From assembly GCA_964017145.1 (NCBI GenBank), contig OZ024852.1, positions 1,799,945 through 1,863,944 of the forward strand: a stretch of 64,000 bases of DNA. The letters run 5' to 3'. Below the pieces are notes generated by a model that was not told where the DNA came from, searched no databases, and worked only from the letters and a program-made list of their open reading frames with translations. The translations under genes and the position numbers were made by a program. Shown piece by piece: positions 52,232 through 64,000 of this stretch; the stretch's first letter is position 1, and the number at the start of each line of letters is the position of its first letter. This DNA is from Agrocybe praecox (taxonomy: Eukaryota > Basidiomycota > Agaricomycetes > Agaricales > Agrocybaceae).

Positions 52232-55200
52232 TTATTCTGTTTTTGTTTTATCTGCCTGCTTCGATCGATCAGGCAATACGGCAGCGACTTCGTCTATTTT
52301 CTTGAATTGCCATGGGAAACGAGATGGGTATAAGAAAGGTCGCAAGTCGAATCCTATTGGATAACAAATTGGTTAGCTATTTCCACGGATTCATAAATCT
52401 ATAAACGTACGATTATCATCGGGACTGTAAGACTCCTGTAATGGAACTCGTCAGCGATATTCTTCTCTCCATTTGCTAGGTCAAAAGTTACCGCATGATA
52501 TGCCGGCGTCAGCGTGGTCATCTTATGACGATTCCTTGCATGCTCAAAGAAAAACAATTTAACTTTCTCGGCGATCTGGCAGTCAGTTAGAATGCATTAA
52601 TTTCAACCAAAATTTCTTATGAATTACCTGTACTGGCGATAAGAAGGACCCCCATTCATGGATAAGTTTCGTGAAAGTGCTATACGGGCCACATTTCTCG
52701 TTCTTCCTCAGACGGCCGAAGACAGACAATTCATCATATGTCATTCCCATATCAGCCTAGATAGAAGAGGTTGTTTTAGACACGGAGAGCGCGGTCCAAA
52801 AGGTATAACGAGCTTACTTCGTCCGACTGAACGTATGTTTCCGTGATTGGCTCTAACTCTGCAGTAGGAACGGCGTCCAAGAAGCTATTTAATGGGTTAA
52901 GCGGGTCGGTTGATACTGATAATTAACAACAGCTACCTCTTTAAGATCGGGAGATCAAAAGCATGTTCTGCATATGCAATAAACTTCTTCAAATCTGTCT
53001 TGCTGATGCCACCAATAGGGTTGATATCGGCTAGAAAGAAAGAAAGAAAACCCTATATCAGGTACATGTCTTAATTTGGTAAACGACGCCACACACCCGA
53101 GGAGCAATCATATTTGGTGAGATATCCTCGGAGACTACTAATGTCAGAGGATATAAAAGTTTAAGAGTTGTTTGAAACTAACCTTTCATCGACGTTAGCG
53201 CTTCCAAGAACTAATAATCCTCCGTTCTTCCCTCTGACCCACGGTAAGAGTTGCGCGAACATGTAAGCAAGGACCATCCTGAGTCTTGCCTGAAGGCGAT
53301 GAATCAAATAAATGCTAGATAAAAACAAAGAATATAACTAACTTGGATATTTTGAAGAGCTAGATTTTCCGCATTTGAACCCCCATGAGACCGGAACTGA
53401 GGGCGTACACCTGTCACAAACCCAAATAACTGGCGAACGGCCGTGACAACTGAATCCATGTTGAGATCGATATGATAGCTTTGGGGACGAGTTAGCATCG
53501 CAGTATTGCGCATTGCCATGATTGTTTTACCTTCCAATAGCCTCGGAAAGCTGTTTAGCTCTTGTCCTAGTTTCAACGCTGGAATTTTCGGTACCCATAT
53601 AACATGTATGGAAAATCCGATTTGCAAATTCTCTTGGATCAGTTGGTAGGTAGTCCGAGTCTTCAGGTTCGCCTGTCATTCTTCGTGCATCTGCAATCAC
53701 CTGCTCCTCTGTACACGGGTTGCATTAGCGTTTCCACGTTGAATCAAGAGGCAACTTACCTCCCCTTGCAGCAGCTTGTGCAACTAGACGGCACATGGAG
53801 TAAACGATAACAGCTGTGGCGCAACTGTCTATACCTCCACTGAGTGGGATAAAATAGCCTTGGGTACGCGAACGTCTCAGGTAATCCCATAACCAGCAGG
53901 CTGGTCCGAGTCTGTGATTTAACTGAGTAGAAACCCATATATAGGTTCAAGTCACTCACGCGATTTCTTCCTCTGGAGAATGGTACCGCACAGGAATTTC
54001 TTTGTTCCCTATGAGCCCTGCAAGATCCTCTTCTCTAACCTCGTCGAATTTTCCACTTGTCAGCGCAAAATCGACCTCAACTCTGTAATACCGTTCTGCT
54101 TGTGCAGCCTGCATACTTCTGCTGGACCTAGCACGATGAGCTCGAACATCTTCAATATCGACAGTCGCAGTCACGACCTCGACATCAGTCAGTGAGAACT
54201 GGGAACCTTGTGCGACGATCCGCCCATTGACTGCAATCATAGCACATCCGTCATAATACAAACGATCTCCATCACAGCCCTGCTGATTTGCGTACAGGTA
54301 GATGCCTCCAAGCTGCGGGCAATTATTAGTGTTCAATTGACTTGAAATACTAAAGTTATATACCTTAAGCGTTGCTTCTTTGATCAATTCAACTCTGCGG
54401 TAAAGTTTACGCAGCTCGTGATGACTGCCACTCGAGTTGGTGAAGATCTCTACGCCGTCAAGTCCCATGAGAATGTGCGGACTTCACTGTTGTATAAGCA
54501 TACCACGAGGAATTAACTATATCAGGTATTTACCTTGCGGGGGTGAACAATTCTTCGCAAAGCTCTACTCCGATACAAGTGTCGACAGTGCTAACAACAG
54601 CATCTCCGAAAGGAACTTTGGTCTACAAAAAAAACGATGAGTATCCGTGTCTAGTAAGGGAAATACCTGCGGACTTGTTTCGTGACTGCCTGGATTATCC
54701 GTGGCAAATAATGGTCTTCCCACTGACGATGTTTCGTCCAGGGAGTGAAGTAGCGCAATTCGCGATAATTTCCATCATTTGCCAGCCACATTTTTGGCCT
54801 TATAAGGAGAATCTTCTTGTTATGAATTATGACCCGACAGTTATAGATGACATTTTTATGCACAACTGGCCTTTGTAGAGTCAATCAAAATTAGAGAAGG
54901 GAAAAATGAGTCATGTCAAAAGAAACGTACATCCCGACGTCACAAACTATGTCCATAGTTTCCTCAGAAGACAAGATCTTGGCAAGGACCTCCCAGGAGT
55001 GAAGAACAGTATCACCTGTGGATGAAAGGGTCAAAATAATCTTCCCTAATGTTACAAAACTAACCCTCAAGGAAGTGATCCAGGCAACCATAACCCCTAA
55101 TATCATTTGAATAAGAGCGTACAACCCAAATTTATTCGAACGCACGGAATCTCAAGCTCAGGACCAACTCTAAGTGTTGCACCTCGGCTCTTGGCTATGA

Positions 55201-55454
55201 CAATGCTTGCTATGATTCGTTCATAATTTCCCTGGCGATGCAAACATATCATTAGTCACAGGCAACTAATAGATATACAAGAAGACTAACCTGGAAGTCG
55301 AGTGCCCATTGATTAAGAGAGCTTCAACTTTGATTAGTTTGAGACGAATTTGACGGAAGCATCATGTAGCTACCAGCTGGTGAATGTTAGATGGTGTGAG
55401 ACGAGATGAGAGAATAAGATGGTCTCACGTAGCCAATGTAATAAGATGCCCCAT
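52232..55454 (-). CDS. QNS1: Glutamine-dependent NAD+ synthetase
   Basis: A multi-exon gene (about ten introns) from ATG 55454, MGHLITLAT, spliced to [10 protein letters not shown], then GNYERIIAS. The N-terminal nitrilase-like glutaminase domain shows [35 protein letters not shown] (catalytic Lys region) and [15 protein letters not shown], whose Cys is the nucleophile. [20 protein letters not shown] follows. The C-terminal synthetase domain has the ATP-pyrophosphatase loop [20 protein letters not shown] and later [20 protein letters not shown] and [12 protein letters not shown]. It amidates nicotinic acid adenine dinucleotide to NAD+ with ammonia from glutamine. The end [20 protein letters not shown] is normal. 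Cytosolic; intact. Confidence 0.95.
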
Positions 55455-55798
55455 AATCGACAGCTATAGAAAGCAATCGTCGTTGCAGGTATCGTTCTTG
55501 CAGCGGTTTTAGGCCAGCGATGTTCCAAGTAAAGGGATTCCAATAGTAAACAAGTGATGGAAGCTACAAGTAAACTTCGCTTCGTTATCAGCACCGGAAG
55601 CAATATAATGGTCAATGATCAGAATCCGGGCCGCGAGAAATCCGGTATAACAAAAATCTATAAAATCTAGGTATGGACGTGTATGACATATGTAGATGAA
55701 TTACTATGCGAGAGCTCGTTAATAGAAAGCGATGAGGTATTGTACAGAGAGAGAAGACAGATGATACACATGAAAGCAAGTAAGTAGTTCAAAGGTGT
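55455..55798. other. Spacer between QNS1 and ACC1
   Basis: 344 bp; it contains the QNS1 promoter and ACC1 3' UTR. No ORF called. Confidence 0.4.
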
Positions 55799-58700
55799 TT
55801 AGGCAGGGGTATTCGAGTACGAGGGTGGTGCTGGTGAACGGGGGGCAGTTTTAAGAAGTGCGACCAGAGCTGCTCTTTCTTCATCGGAGAAGTTGTCGGC
55901 AAGACGAGCGAAGCCGTCAATGGCTACCTTGCGGTCATCCTTGGTTAATTGGATCATCTGGCGGACAAGATGGTCGGCCTTGAGCTGGGTAATGGTCTGT
56001 GTCAAGTCCAATTTTTCAAGAGCTTCAGCCATTTGACGATAATCCGTTGTAGGCTCGAGCCCAGTCAACGAGTTCAACAGGCGTGACCGATATTCGTATG
56101 TAGAATCAGGAGTAGCTTCAGATAAAGCAGACAAAGCGATTGAACGAGAAACACGCGCACGGACTGCCCAGTAGAAATGACGCCTGGCGTCCTTCCAGAC
56201 GGCAGGCTTTGCGCAACCTTTGGCTTCCATGCGACCAGCGCGGCTAGAAAAGATAGGTTAGCATGTCATATCTTTTTTGCAAACAAAATGATGCTTACTC
56301 GTGTAAGTCAGCATAGAGCAACGCAATTTGCTTGTACGTTGGTTGCAATAGTGTTTCTCTCTCGGTAAGAGCAGCGGAGGCAGCAGTACGTTCCTCAGCA
56401 GACTTGGTTGCATCCTTGCTATCGCGCTTGAGAGAAGCGTAGGTTGAATCCAACCTCTCCATCAAGGTCAAGATCTTGTCGCGACGCATCTTGATTTCGA
56501 TGATGCCTTCAGGTTCTAATACACCAGCGCGCGCCTCGACGTCGGCATACATTTCCATCTGTTCTTTGTTGATGGAAGGGTCGAGGACGACCCAAGCACC
56601 ACCACGGAGTTCACCGTTGGGAACGATATAAACGAAAACTGGTTGCTTGTAGCTCGAAAGTCCGTCGACAATCTTTGAACCTTGTTTCAAAATCTCGTCG
56701 TACATATCCTGCTGTCCTCCAGAGAATCCACGCCAGTTAGCGAAGATGATCAAGGGCAATCCTTCCCTGTTGAAATCGAAGATAGCTTGGGCAGTCTTGT
56801 AGGCGGAGTTAGGGTACCAAACCTGGCCAGCCTCCATGATACGCTGCTCAAATGATGAAGGGTTGGCAGGGTCGGCGGGGACAACACGCTCAATGGTTCG
56901 CGTTTCGACAGCAATCACACCCATAGGGATACCACCAAGTCGGGCACGACCGACGACGACAGTTTGTGCCCAACCGCTCAACGTTTCTTGGAATGAATCT
57001 TTGTCGAAGAATCCGCTAAGCCATTCGGAGGAGGTCTCATCGACTTTACCCTCAATGAACCAGCGTGGATCATAGGCACCTTTGGGTGGGGTGTAGCCAA
57101 TATCACGGTCCCAGGTATCTGGTGTTACACGAACGGGAAGTGGTCCACATTTGACTTCGGGAACATAAGACAACCACTCGAGGATATGAGTAGCTCCTTG
57201 AAGATCGCTACTCGCGGTCAGATGGGAGACACCGTTCTTGAACATGATCTGAGTACCACCCAATTGCAAATTGGAAGTGTAAACCTCTCTTCCAAGAACC
57301 TTGTTCAAGGCGGGAGCACCAGTCAAGATGATAGGCTGTCCTTCAACTTGAACAGCTCGCTCTCCGAGGCGAACAAGGTAAGCGCCAATTCCGACTGAAC
57401 GGGCGGTGACGAGTGTAATGGTGAAGATATCATCGTAAGCCCTCGAGGTTTCACCAGCAATAAGACCAGATCCCTTCAAACTTTCTACACCCAAACCATC
57501 CTGAAGACCAATGACGTCAGTGATCTTGAAGCGACGTTCGCCATTCTCTTCGATTTCTACGGTCTTCACGGAATCAGGACCTTTCTCTTTGAGCTTGAGA
57601 TAGTTCTCGGGGGTGAGATACAAGTAGCTGACGCCTTTCTCAGGCTTGGAAGGGTCATTCCAAGCGGCGGAGAACAGTGGAAGGGCTTCTTCGGCCAATC
57701 CAATTCTTGCTCCAGAATTGGCTGAAAGGTAGATGCGAGGCAGACCCAAATCGCGCGCGTATTGGGTGACGAGGTAGAAGAACTGATCTTCTGCAGGGCC
57801 GAAGGAGCCAATCTTGAAGGTAATGTCGTTTGCGACTACAATAACCTTACGGCCTTGTGGGAATTCAGGGGTCTTAAGAGTGAAGACCCAGGCAACCATA
57901 CCGCAAGTATTATTTCCTTGAGCCCTTTCAACCTCAGTAAGTTTGTCATGCTCGTCCAAAACAAGTTCTTTGGATTCCAAGAAGACTTTGGGAAGTACCA
58001 GAGAAGGATCGTTCTTGCGGGCTTTGGTCCAGACATTGTGCAATGCTTTCGAGAAAAGGTCCGGGAAATCGTACACGTAGGTAGTTCCAATGAGATGAGC
58101 TTGGTAACGCTTGGGCTGCAAAGATTCTTTCGTGGGGTAAGCCTGGTGAACAGGTTGTAGATGAAGAGGCCCCTTCTCGCCAATGGATTTGAGGATTGTG
58201 GTACCCTTGTCGGTAGTTATCTCCTGGTAGCCGCGGAAGTTGACGATGAAACCAGAAACGTTCTCGATAATACAGCGAATGGGAGTAACATTGCCTTCAC
58301 TGTCTTCAAGGGCTATACGAATCTCCGAGCCGGTAACGTGCAGACGCCACAGACGTTTGCCGTGACGCTCGATGAAGCCTGAAATGGCGGCAAGGACGTC
58401 CTCATACTCCACGGCCAGGTTGTAGACGAAATTCATGAAGATGTGGTTGCAATCAGAATTACGGTGCTCTGCGCTAACGATTTCAAGGGCATCAAGAATG
58501 CTCGTTACAAGGCGATCCGTTTCGGAGACCAAATATTCGGCAGTACTCATGGATCCACGGAGACGACCCGGGCGCACAAGGGCACGGATAAAGAACCGAC
58601 TGTCTAGCTGGTTCTCGCGAGCAACTGCGTGATATATGTGAATCTGCTTTGCCTCGACGAAGCATGGCTTCAAGTTGTAGTTCGAGAGGCGACTAAGTTC

Positions 58701-61700
58701 CAATTGGAAGGCAAGAGCGGGCTCGATGTTACGAATAGCCTCTTCTTCGTTCCATATGCCATCGAAATCGCGTAAAGTGAAATAGACAGGGTACTGGCCG
58801 CGCCGACAAAGGAGAATCGAGATACGACGAACACCACGGTGCTTAAGAACCTCGGCATGGTTGTTGACAAAGTCAGCAAGCTCCTTGTTCCATTCGGATT
58901 CAGGCATGTCGTCCTCTTCCCGGAATATGCGCAATGCGACATTGATAACGTTAGGAGGTTGGCTATTTGCGCCGTATCGTTCACAAAATTCCTGTGGGTC
59001 GAAAGGCGGCAACATCGCGACAACTTTGTTGAATCCTTTGTTAAGCGCAGTCACATCGGAGAATGAAGCAATGGCGCCAGTACGAACGGGTTGGGACTGA
59101 TGGCGGTTGATCATGTACGTGAGGTCACTCACTGACGCCGAACGGCGAGGCTCCCTGTCGCTGAAATGAAATGAATATAGAAAGACGAATAATGATATCG
59201 TACTTACCCTGCTGCGATACGGGGAGTGTCTGGAGGCGAGTGTGACTGTCCAAGATTGAAACGCCAAGTTGCCACTGTTGGAACTTCCCCATCATCCAAT
59301 GTATCACCCTCTTCATAGTCAATCGAAAGTAAGGTGTATGCTTTGTATGCACGTCTAATATAAACCTCAAATGCGGCTATCACAAAGGTTATAAATAAAG
59401 AATAATATTCGGAAACAAATAATTACTTACCAAGTCGGATCATCATATCTTCATGGTTGAAGAAAGCAGGGAGAACATCGTAGACGGTGTATCGAGAATC
59501 TGTAAGTTCCCTCAAAATGTCTGCAGAAGGGGTCCTAAAGTGATATAAGTACGGAAGGTGGAAGCAAAGAATGAGTGTCAAACCTTGTGGCCCTGTCAGA
59601 TTCACCGTAATAGTTGTTTGTCACGGAATTCCTCAAGACCGCTTCCATTTGAATCAGACGCTCCTCGTAAGATGGCATCTGACCAAGAATCAGCACTTCA
59701 CGGGCCTTTAATGACACTGATGTAGATGACCTGGATATAAAATTTTGATCAACAGAGTAAATCATAACGTTTGCGAACAACTTACTTGGCTTCCAGAGAA
59801 GCGAGCCCTTGAAGGACTTTGTAAAGCCTGCCTTCGGAATTCGAGACGTTCAGACTGCTACTCTTGACATAGTCAAGGATAGCCAAGACAAGTTTGGCCT
59901 TGCTCTGAACCTTGATATGGCTGAGAACAAAACTGACGGCAATGTCGAGTTCATCTTTGTGTTGTTCACGAAGAGCAAGAACACGAGCTTCGATGCTACC
60001 GCCAAACAACTTCTCCGTGCCTTCGTAGCGAGAAAGAAGATTGGCAATCGTCTCGGTCTCGTAACCTTTCAATCCTCCCATATATTGCTCGACGACGTCG
60101 TACAATCCAGTGATCTTGCTGCGGAACATTGCCCTATCTTGGGGGAGAATGCTGTCTTGAACGTAGTGGTCAATCAACTTCTTGATACGCGTGGAAGGGA
60201 ACTCCGTGTTGTCTCCCTTGGACTTTGCAACTTCGATGGCAGAACGAATGGCATCCTCTAGTCTCGAAGGAACTCTGCCTGATAATGACGAGAGAATTGC
60301 ATTGAACTCCGAGTAAGGGAGTAAGGGGTCGTGCAAAACTTCTACAAACTCCTTCAGTGTTGCATTCATAACCGATTGGTTGTCGAACCCATCCAGGATA
60401 TCGTTAAGGACACCGAGACAACGGCTAAGACGTTGGTGAGGTTTGCTGCCAATGACTCCAGGGTGGCCCATTGGAGGAAGCAATCCTTCAAATGGTTTGG
60501 CATGCTTGACACGGGCTGGATCGTCTAAAGTGAGGATACCAAGAATATCACCGGGTTCGAGACTGACTCCAGGTTGCTTGATTAACTGCACAGTACCGTC
60601 TTCCGAGGCGACGAGGGGCATGTACATTTTCATGACCTTGAGGCAACATAAGCAGATGGAAAAAAGATGAAACGAAGATAAAATACCTCAATTTCAGCAT
60701 ACTGATCACCAGCTTTGACATGATCTCCACTTTCAACGAAGTACCTGATAAGTTTTCCAGGACTAGGACTGCGCAACTGAGTGGGGTCGTTCTCTTGTTC
60801 GATCAAGCATGTCTTGGCATCAACCATCAATCGGAGGGCGCCGACTTCCTCACGCCAGTAAATAGAGTGACTTTTTCCGTCGAGTAGAACAAGCAACCCT
60901 CCGTCGGCTAATGGCCGGGCTCCCACCATTGTACGTCCACCGTTCAAATAAAGAGTCCATACAGTTGATGACGAACGCGCAGCAGTGAAAGAGTAACGCG
61001 TGTTCTCATAGATGAAATCGATGCCAAAAACGGTACGCAAGACGTCCCGGCCAGGAACCTGACCTTTGTCGAGGATACGCTTGTATTCAGTCCAGCAAGC
61101 GTCAGATGCTAAATAAGCCTTGGTGACAGCACCACAGATGACTGCCAAAGTTGCATCAGGCCGCTCAGCGGTAAGTTTATTGCTGATCAACGAATCAAGC
61201 CATCCAGTCGTAATGGTATTCTCTTTGAAGGCCTCAAGTTCCAACAACTTGATGAGGTATTCCACAGTCGTTCTGAAGTCACCTCTGATGCTGAGTTCCT
61301 TCAAAGCAACGATCATGTTCTTTCTACTCTCTCCTCTGTCTTCGCCGTATGCAAAGATGTGTCCAAATTGCGAGTCAGCGAACTCGTGCAGCCCACCCGC
61401 CGAGCTAACTGAGAAATAACCCCAGACATTGGTGCTAGATCGGAAATTGAGTTCTTGGATCGAACCTGACGATGGTTTAAAACCAGCGTCGGGATTCTCA
61501 GCAGTGATACGAACGGCAACAACGTGACCCTTGGGACGTGGTTTACGTTGGAGACGATTTGAATCAGGGTTGGTCATATCGAAATCAATTTCTGAGGAAG
61601 CGTTAGGAGCTACGCCGTACAGTTGACGGATGTCCCGAATACGGTGGAGAGGTATACCCATAGCAATTTGTAGCTGGGCTGCGGGCAGATTAACGCCAGA

Positions 61701-63098
61701 TACCATTTCTGTGGTGGGATGCTCGACTTGAAGACGTGGGTTCAGCTCAAGGAAGTAGAAGTAATCGTCGGCGTGACTGTACAGATCTATATGTCTTGTC
61801 AATATAACAACTTAAAGGAAGAGTGAAGTGAGGGATGTACATTCAACAGTGCCAGCGCTAACGTAACCGACAAGCTTGGAAAGTCGTACAGCTGCACGTT
61901 CCATTTTTTCGAATGTATCTTCTTTCGCAATGGTAACAGGAGCTTCTTCAATAATTTTCTGGTGACGACGCTGAACGGAACAGTCGCGGCCGAAAAGGGA
62001 AATAGCGTTGCCGTATTGATCTGCGAGCAACTGAACCTCGAGATGGCGAGCTGAGCCGGCGAGCTTCATGATGAAGATAGGTGAACCTATAGATACATAT
62101 ATCGATAAGTTGATCAAATTCTGAGTCATTATCACGCACCAGGGATTTCTCCTGCGACTGCATGATATGCATTTTTGAATGCTTCTGGTTGGTCGACCTT
62201 ACGAATTCCCTTTCCACCTCCTCCTTCACTAGCTTTGATCATAACAGGCCAGCCAATTTTCTCTGCCTTGATCAAACCGTCTTCAACTGATGTTACACAT
62301 GCATCCATGTATGCTTTGTCTGGAACAGTGACATAGCCAGCATCCGACAGAACGGTGTCTGTAATACCAGTACCCGACCAGGCCATGGTAGGCACATCGG
62401 CGTGTTGAGCTACGATTGTACTCGAAATCTTGTCACCCAAGCTGCGCATGGCACTTCCAGGAGGGCCAATGAAGACAATCTTGTGCTTGCTGGCAGCGAG
62501 ACTTTCTGGTAAACGTGGGTTCTCTGATGCATGACCCCAACCGGCCCATACTGCATGTACTCCTGTGCGTTCGGCGATATCTACGATGAGATCGACATTG
62601 GCATAGTTGTTGTTATTGCTGCCGCCTGGGACTTCGACATAACGATCAGCCATTCTGATATATTCTGCGTTGACTTTCAAGTCTTCTGGAGTCGCCATGA
62701 CTGTGAATTCGACGGCCCTTTCGCGACCAAAGGTTTCGTAACTCCATTGACGGATAGACCTAATTTCCTTTACGGCGGCGATACCTGAATGATAAGATCG
62801 AGTTAAGTATATACACGTATCGTTGCATACGCGTTCTAAGCGCACCGTTGTTTGCAATGAGAACCTAGAAATAAATGAATGGTCAGGCCGTGACGTCAAG
62901 TAACAAACTGCGTAAGTACTTTAGTGATGACGGTGTGGCCGCCATGGGCCTTGACAAAATCGTAAACACTACTAGGCGAGGCAACGTCCAACGAGTTACC
63001 GCCTGTGATGACATATGATAGGTGAGTGTTCGAAATGCCAAGAACGGGCGTCAATTACCTATGAACTGTTGGACGCGAGAGTGATCATAAGCCGACAT
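55799..63098 (-). CDS. ACC1: Acetyl-CoA carboxylase (multidomain)
   Basis: A multi-exon gene from ATG 63098 ([14 protein letters not shown]) to TAA 55799, about 2,200 aa, normal for fungi. It makes malonyl-CoA, the committed step of fatty-acid synthesis, in the cytosol. Domain order: biotin carboxylase with [20 protein letters not shown], the ATP loop [14 protein letters not shown] (about 62220) and [16 protein letters not shown]; biotin carrier with VMKM (biotinylated Lys codon 60628-60630); central ACC region (59.1-60.6 kb and into the next exon); carboxyltransferase from about 58100 down, with [46 protein letters not shown] and [20 protein letters not shown]. Small introns split the start and most of the carrier/central part; one exon of nearly 3 kb holds the carboxyltransferase. 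All active-site motifs are intact. Confidence 0.98.
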
Positions 63099-63815
63099 GG
63101 CTAGCAGAAGGGGTGGGTATGGGGCGGGGAGATGGAGCAAACCAAGTTGGGAGAAAAGAAGAAAGGTTCAAACGGAGGAGCTAGTTATATTCCGCTAGTA
63201 CCACTTCTGGGGACGGAGTTGTGATCGACCCCAAAATTATTATGGATGACTAAGCAATGTATTCCGGGAGAGGGACATCCCTTAAATGCTTTTCTGCTGC
63301 TGCAAGTCCGATACCTGCCGCCCATCTACTCGGAGCAACCAATCTTTTGCTCTACGCACGATGCTTCCCAACTTTCCTTGAGGAGCCGTCCGTGTGCAAT
63401 CCAAAGCCTTTTCGAACAGCTTAAAAGACCTATCACACGGCCTGCGCTTCCTTGACCACGAATTAGCTCGTCATTCTGTGATACTCGCATGGTCTTGGTA
63501 TGCATCAATGACTGCGTATGAATTTTACGTGTAAATCGTCTCGACACCCTCACGCCAAGTCTTCAGCTTTTCCTTTGCTGACTGCGCTCACTCCCAACGG
63601 TGGGGACACAGGAGGGAAGATAGTTTGCAGCTTGTTGCGGGGTTCGCCACTTATAAGTCCTTGTTTCGGAACCTATCAAATTTGGCTACTGTGTGATTAC
63701 GTATAGACACCGTAAGGATCCGAACAGCAATCTTATCAGCTTTACACATGTGCTGGTGCGCGCCGCGAAACTAGACGGATTCTGATAGTTCTACAACCTT
63801 AAAATCTGCTGCTCC
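63099..63815. promoter_or_regulatory. ACC1 upstream region
   Basis: 717 bp with no gene. Purine-rich sequence lies just before the ATG on the plus strand (pyrimidine-rich on the coding strand), usual for a strong fungal core promoter. No specific element identified. Confidence 0.35.
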
Positions 63816-63823
63816 TTACATCA

Positions 63824-64000
63824 TCAGCGAGATACCATCGTTCGACCACTGCGTTCATGTGTTGAACAAAAGCTGGGAATAGCAAGTGATAATGAGCAAC
63901 ATACCTCGCGGTTTTCCTTTCGGTTGTAGCTACTTCTGTCTTGGCCCTATTGAGCACTTTCTGGAACTCCGTCACTCGATGTCTCATTCGGGAGTGCATA
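63824..64000 (-). CDS. Partial gene 3' end at window edge
   Basis: The minus-strand frame entering from the right edge reads RMRHRVTEFQKVLNRAKTEV then ATTERKTA, charged and coiled-coil-like. A GTATGT donor at 63904 and CAG acceptor before 63848 give a short last exon and a stop at 63824-63826. The alternative is to read through the donor (ends about 63799). The family cannot be told from 40 residues. Confidence 0.3.

Noticed and set aside
1..64000. A biosynthetic gene cluster or other new multi-gene system
   Set aside because: The genes are unrelated housekeeping or unknown genes with their own promoters; the O-methyltransferase is a dead fragment and has no partner enzymes nearby.

Overview
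The window is nuclear DNA from a filamentous basidiomycete, most likely a mushroom-forming Agaricomycete. The evidence is dense short introns (about 50-80 nt, GT/AG), single-copy eukaryotic housekeeping genes, two F-box genes, a DUF6533-type seven-helix membrane protein of a kind expanded in Agaricomycetes, and several proteins that look basidiomycete-specific. All assignments come from reading the sequence and from recalled family features; no search was run, and spliced models are manual reconstructions.

Layout. 0.9-2.1 kb: a conserved basidiomycete gene of unknown function (+). 2.9-4.6 kb: a 13-exon DUF6533 gene (-) that contains 9-nt and 20-nt microexons. 5.5-9.0 kb: a gene graveyard, with an O-methyltransferase remnant (+) and a disabled PMT2-type protein O-mannosyltransferase (-). 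The latter is interrupted by a 98-bp poly(A) retro-insertion with a 14-bp target duplication. 9.4-20.1 kb is a dense housekeeping block: NNF1-like kinetochore gene (-), TUL1/DSC1-type RING ligase (+), RPS18 (-), an intron-bearing tRNA-Asp (+), a small possibly mitochondrial ORF (+), phosphatidylserine decarboxylase (+), RIB3 (-) and a mitochondrial phosphate carrier (+). 20.5-28.3 kb holds two F-box genes and a conserved unknown gene followed by a Ser/Pro-rich ORF.

28.3-46.1 kb is gene-poor. It is low in recognisable genes, rich in simple repeats and short tandem duplications (34.6-41.6 kb), and carries one confident gene at 37.3-38.9 kb (-; 486 aa, unknown function). It also holds a non-autonomous inverted-repeat transposon of about 0.8 kb at 44.8-45.6 kb that contains a tRNA-like Pol III promoter pair. 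46.1-63.1 kb is again housekeeping: a coiled-coil unknown gene (-), COQ6 (-), SEC6 (+), QNS1 (-) and ACC1 (-). A partial ORF runs off the right edge.

The housekeeping genes do not form one pathway. They cover chromosome segregation, Golgi/endosomal protein quality control, translation, phospholipid, riboflavin, ubiquinone, NAD+ and fatty-acid synthesis, and exocytosis. Two divergent pairs share very short promoters (NNF1/DSC1 199 bp, COQ6/SEC6 96 bp). I found no clearly new multi-gene system. The most unusual structures are the microexon gene, the retro-insertion in the PMT pseudogene and the inverted-repeat element.
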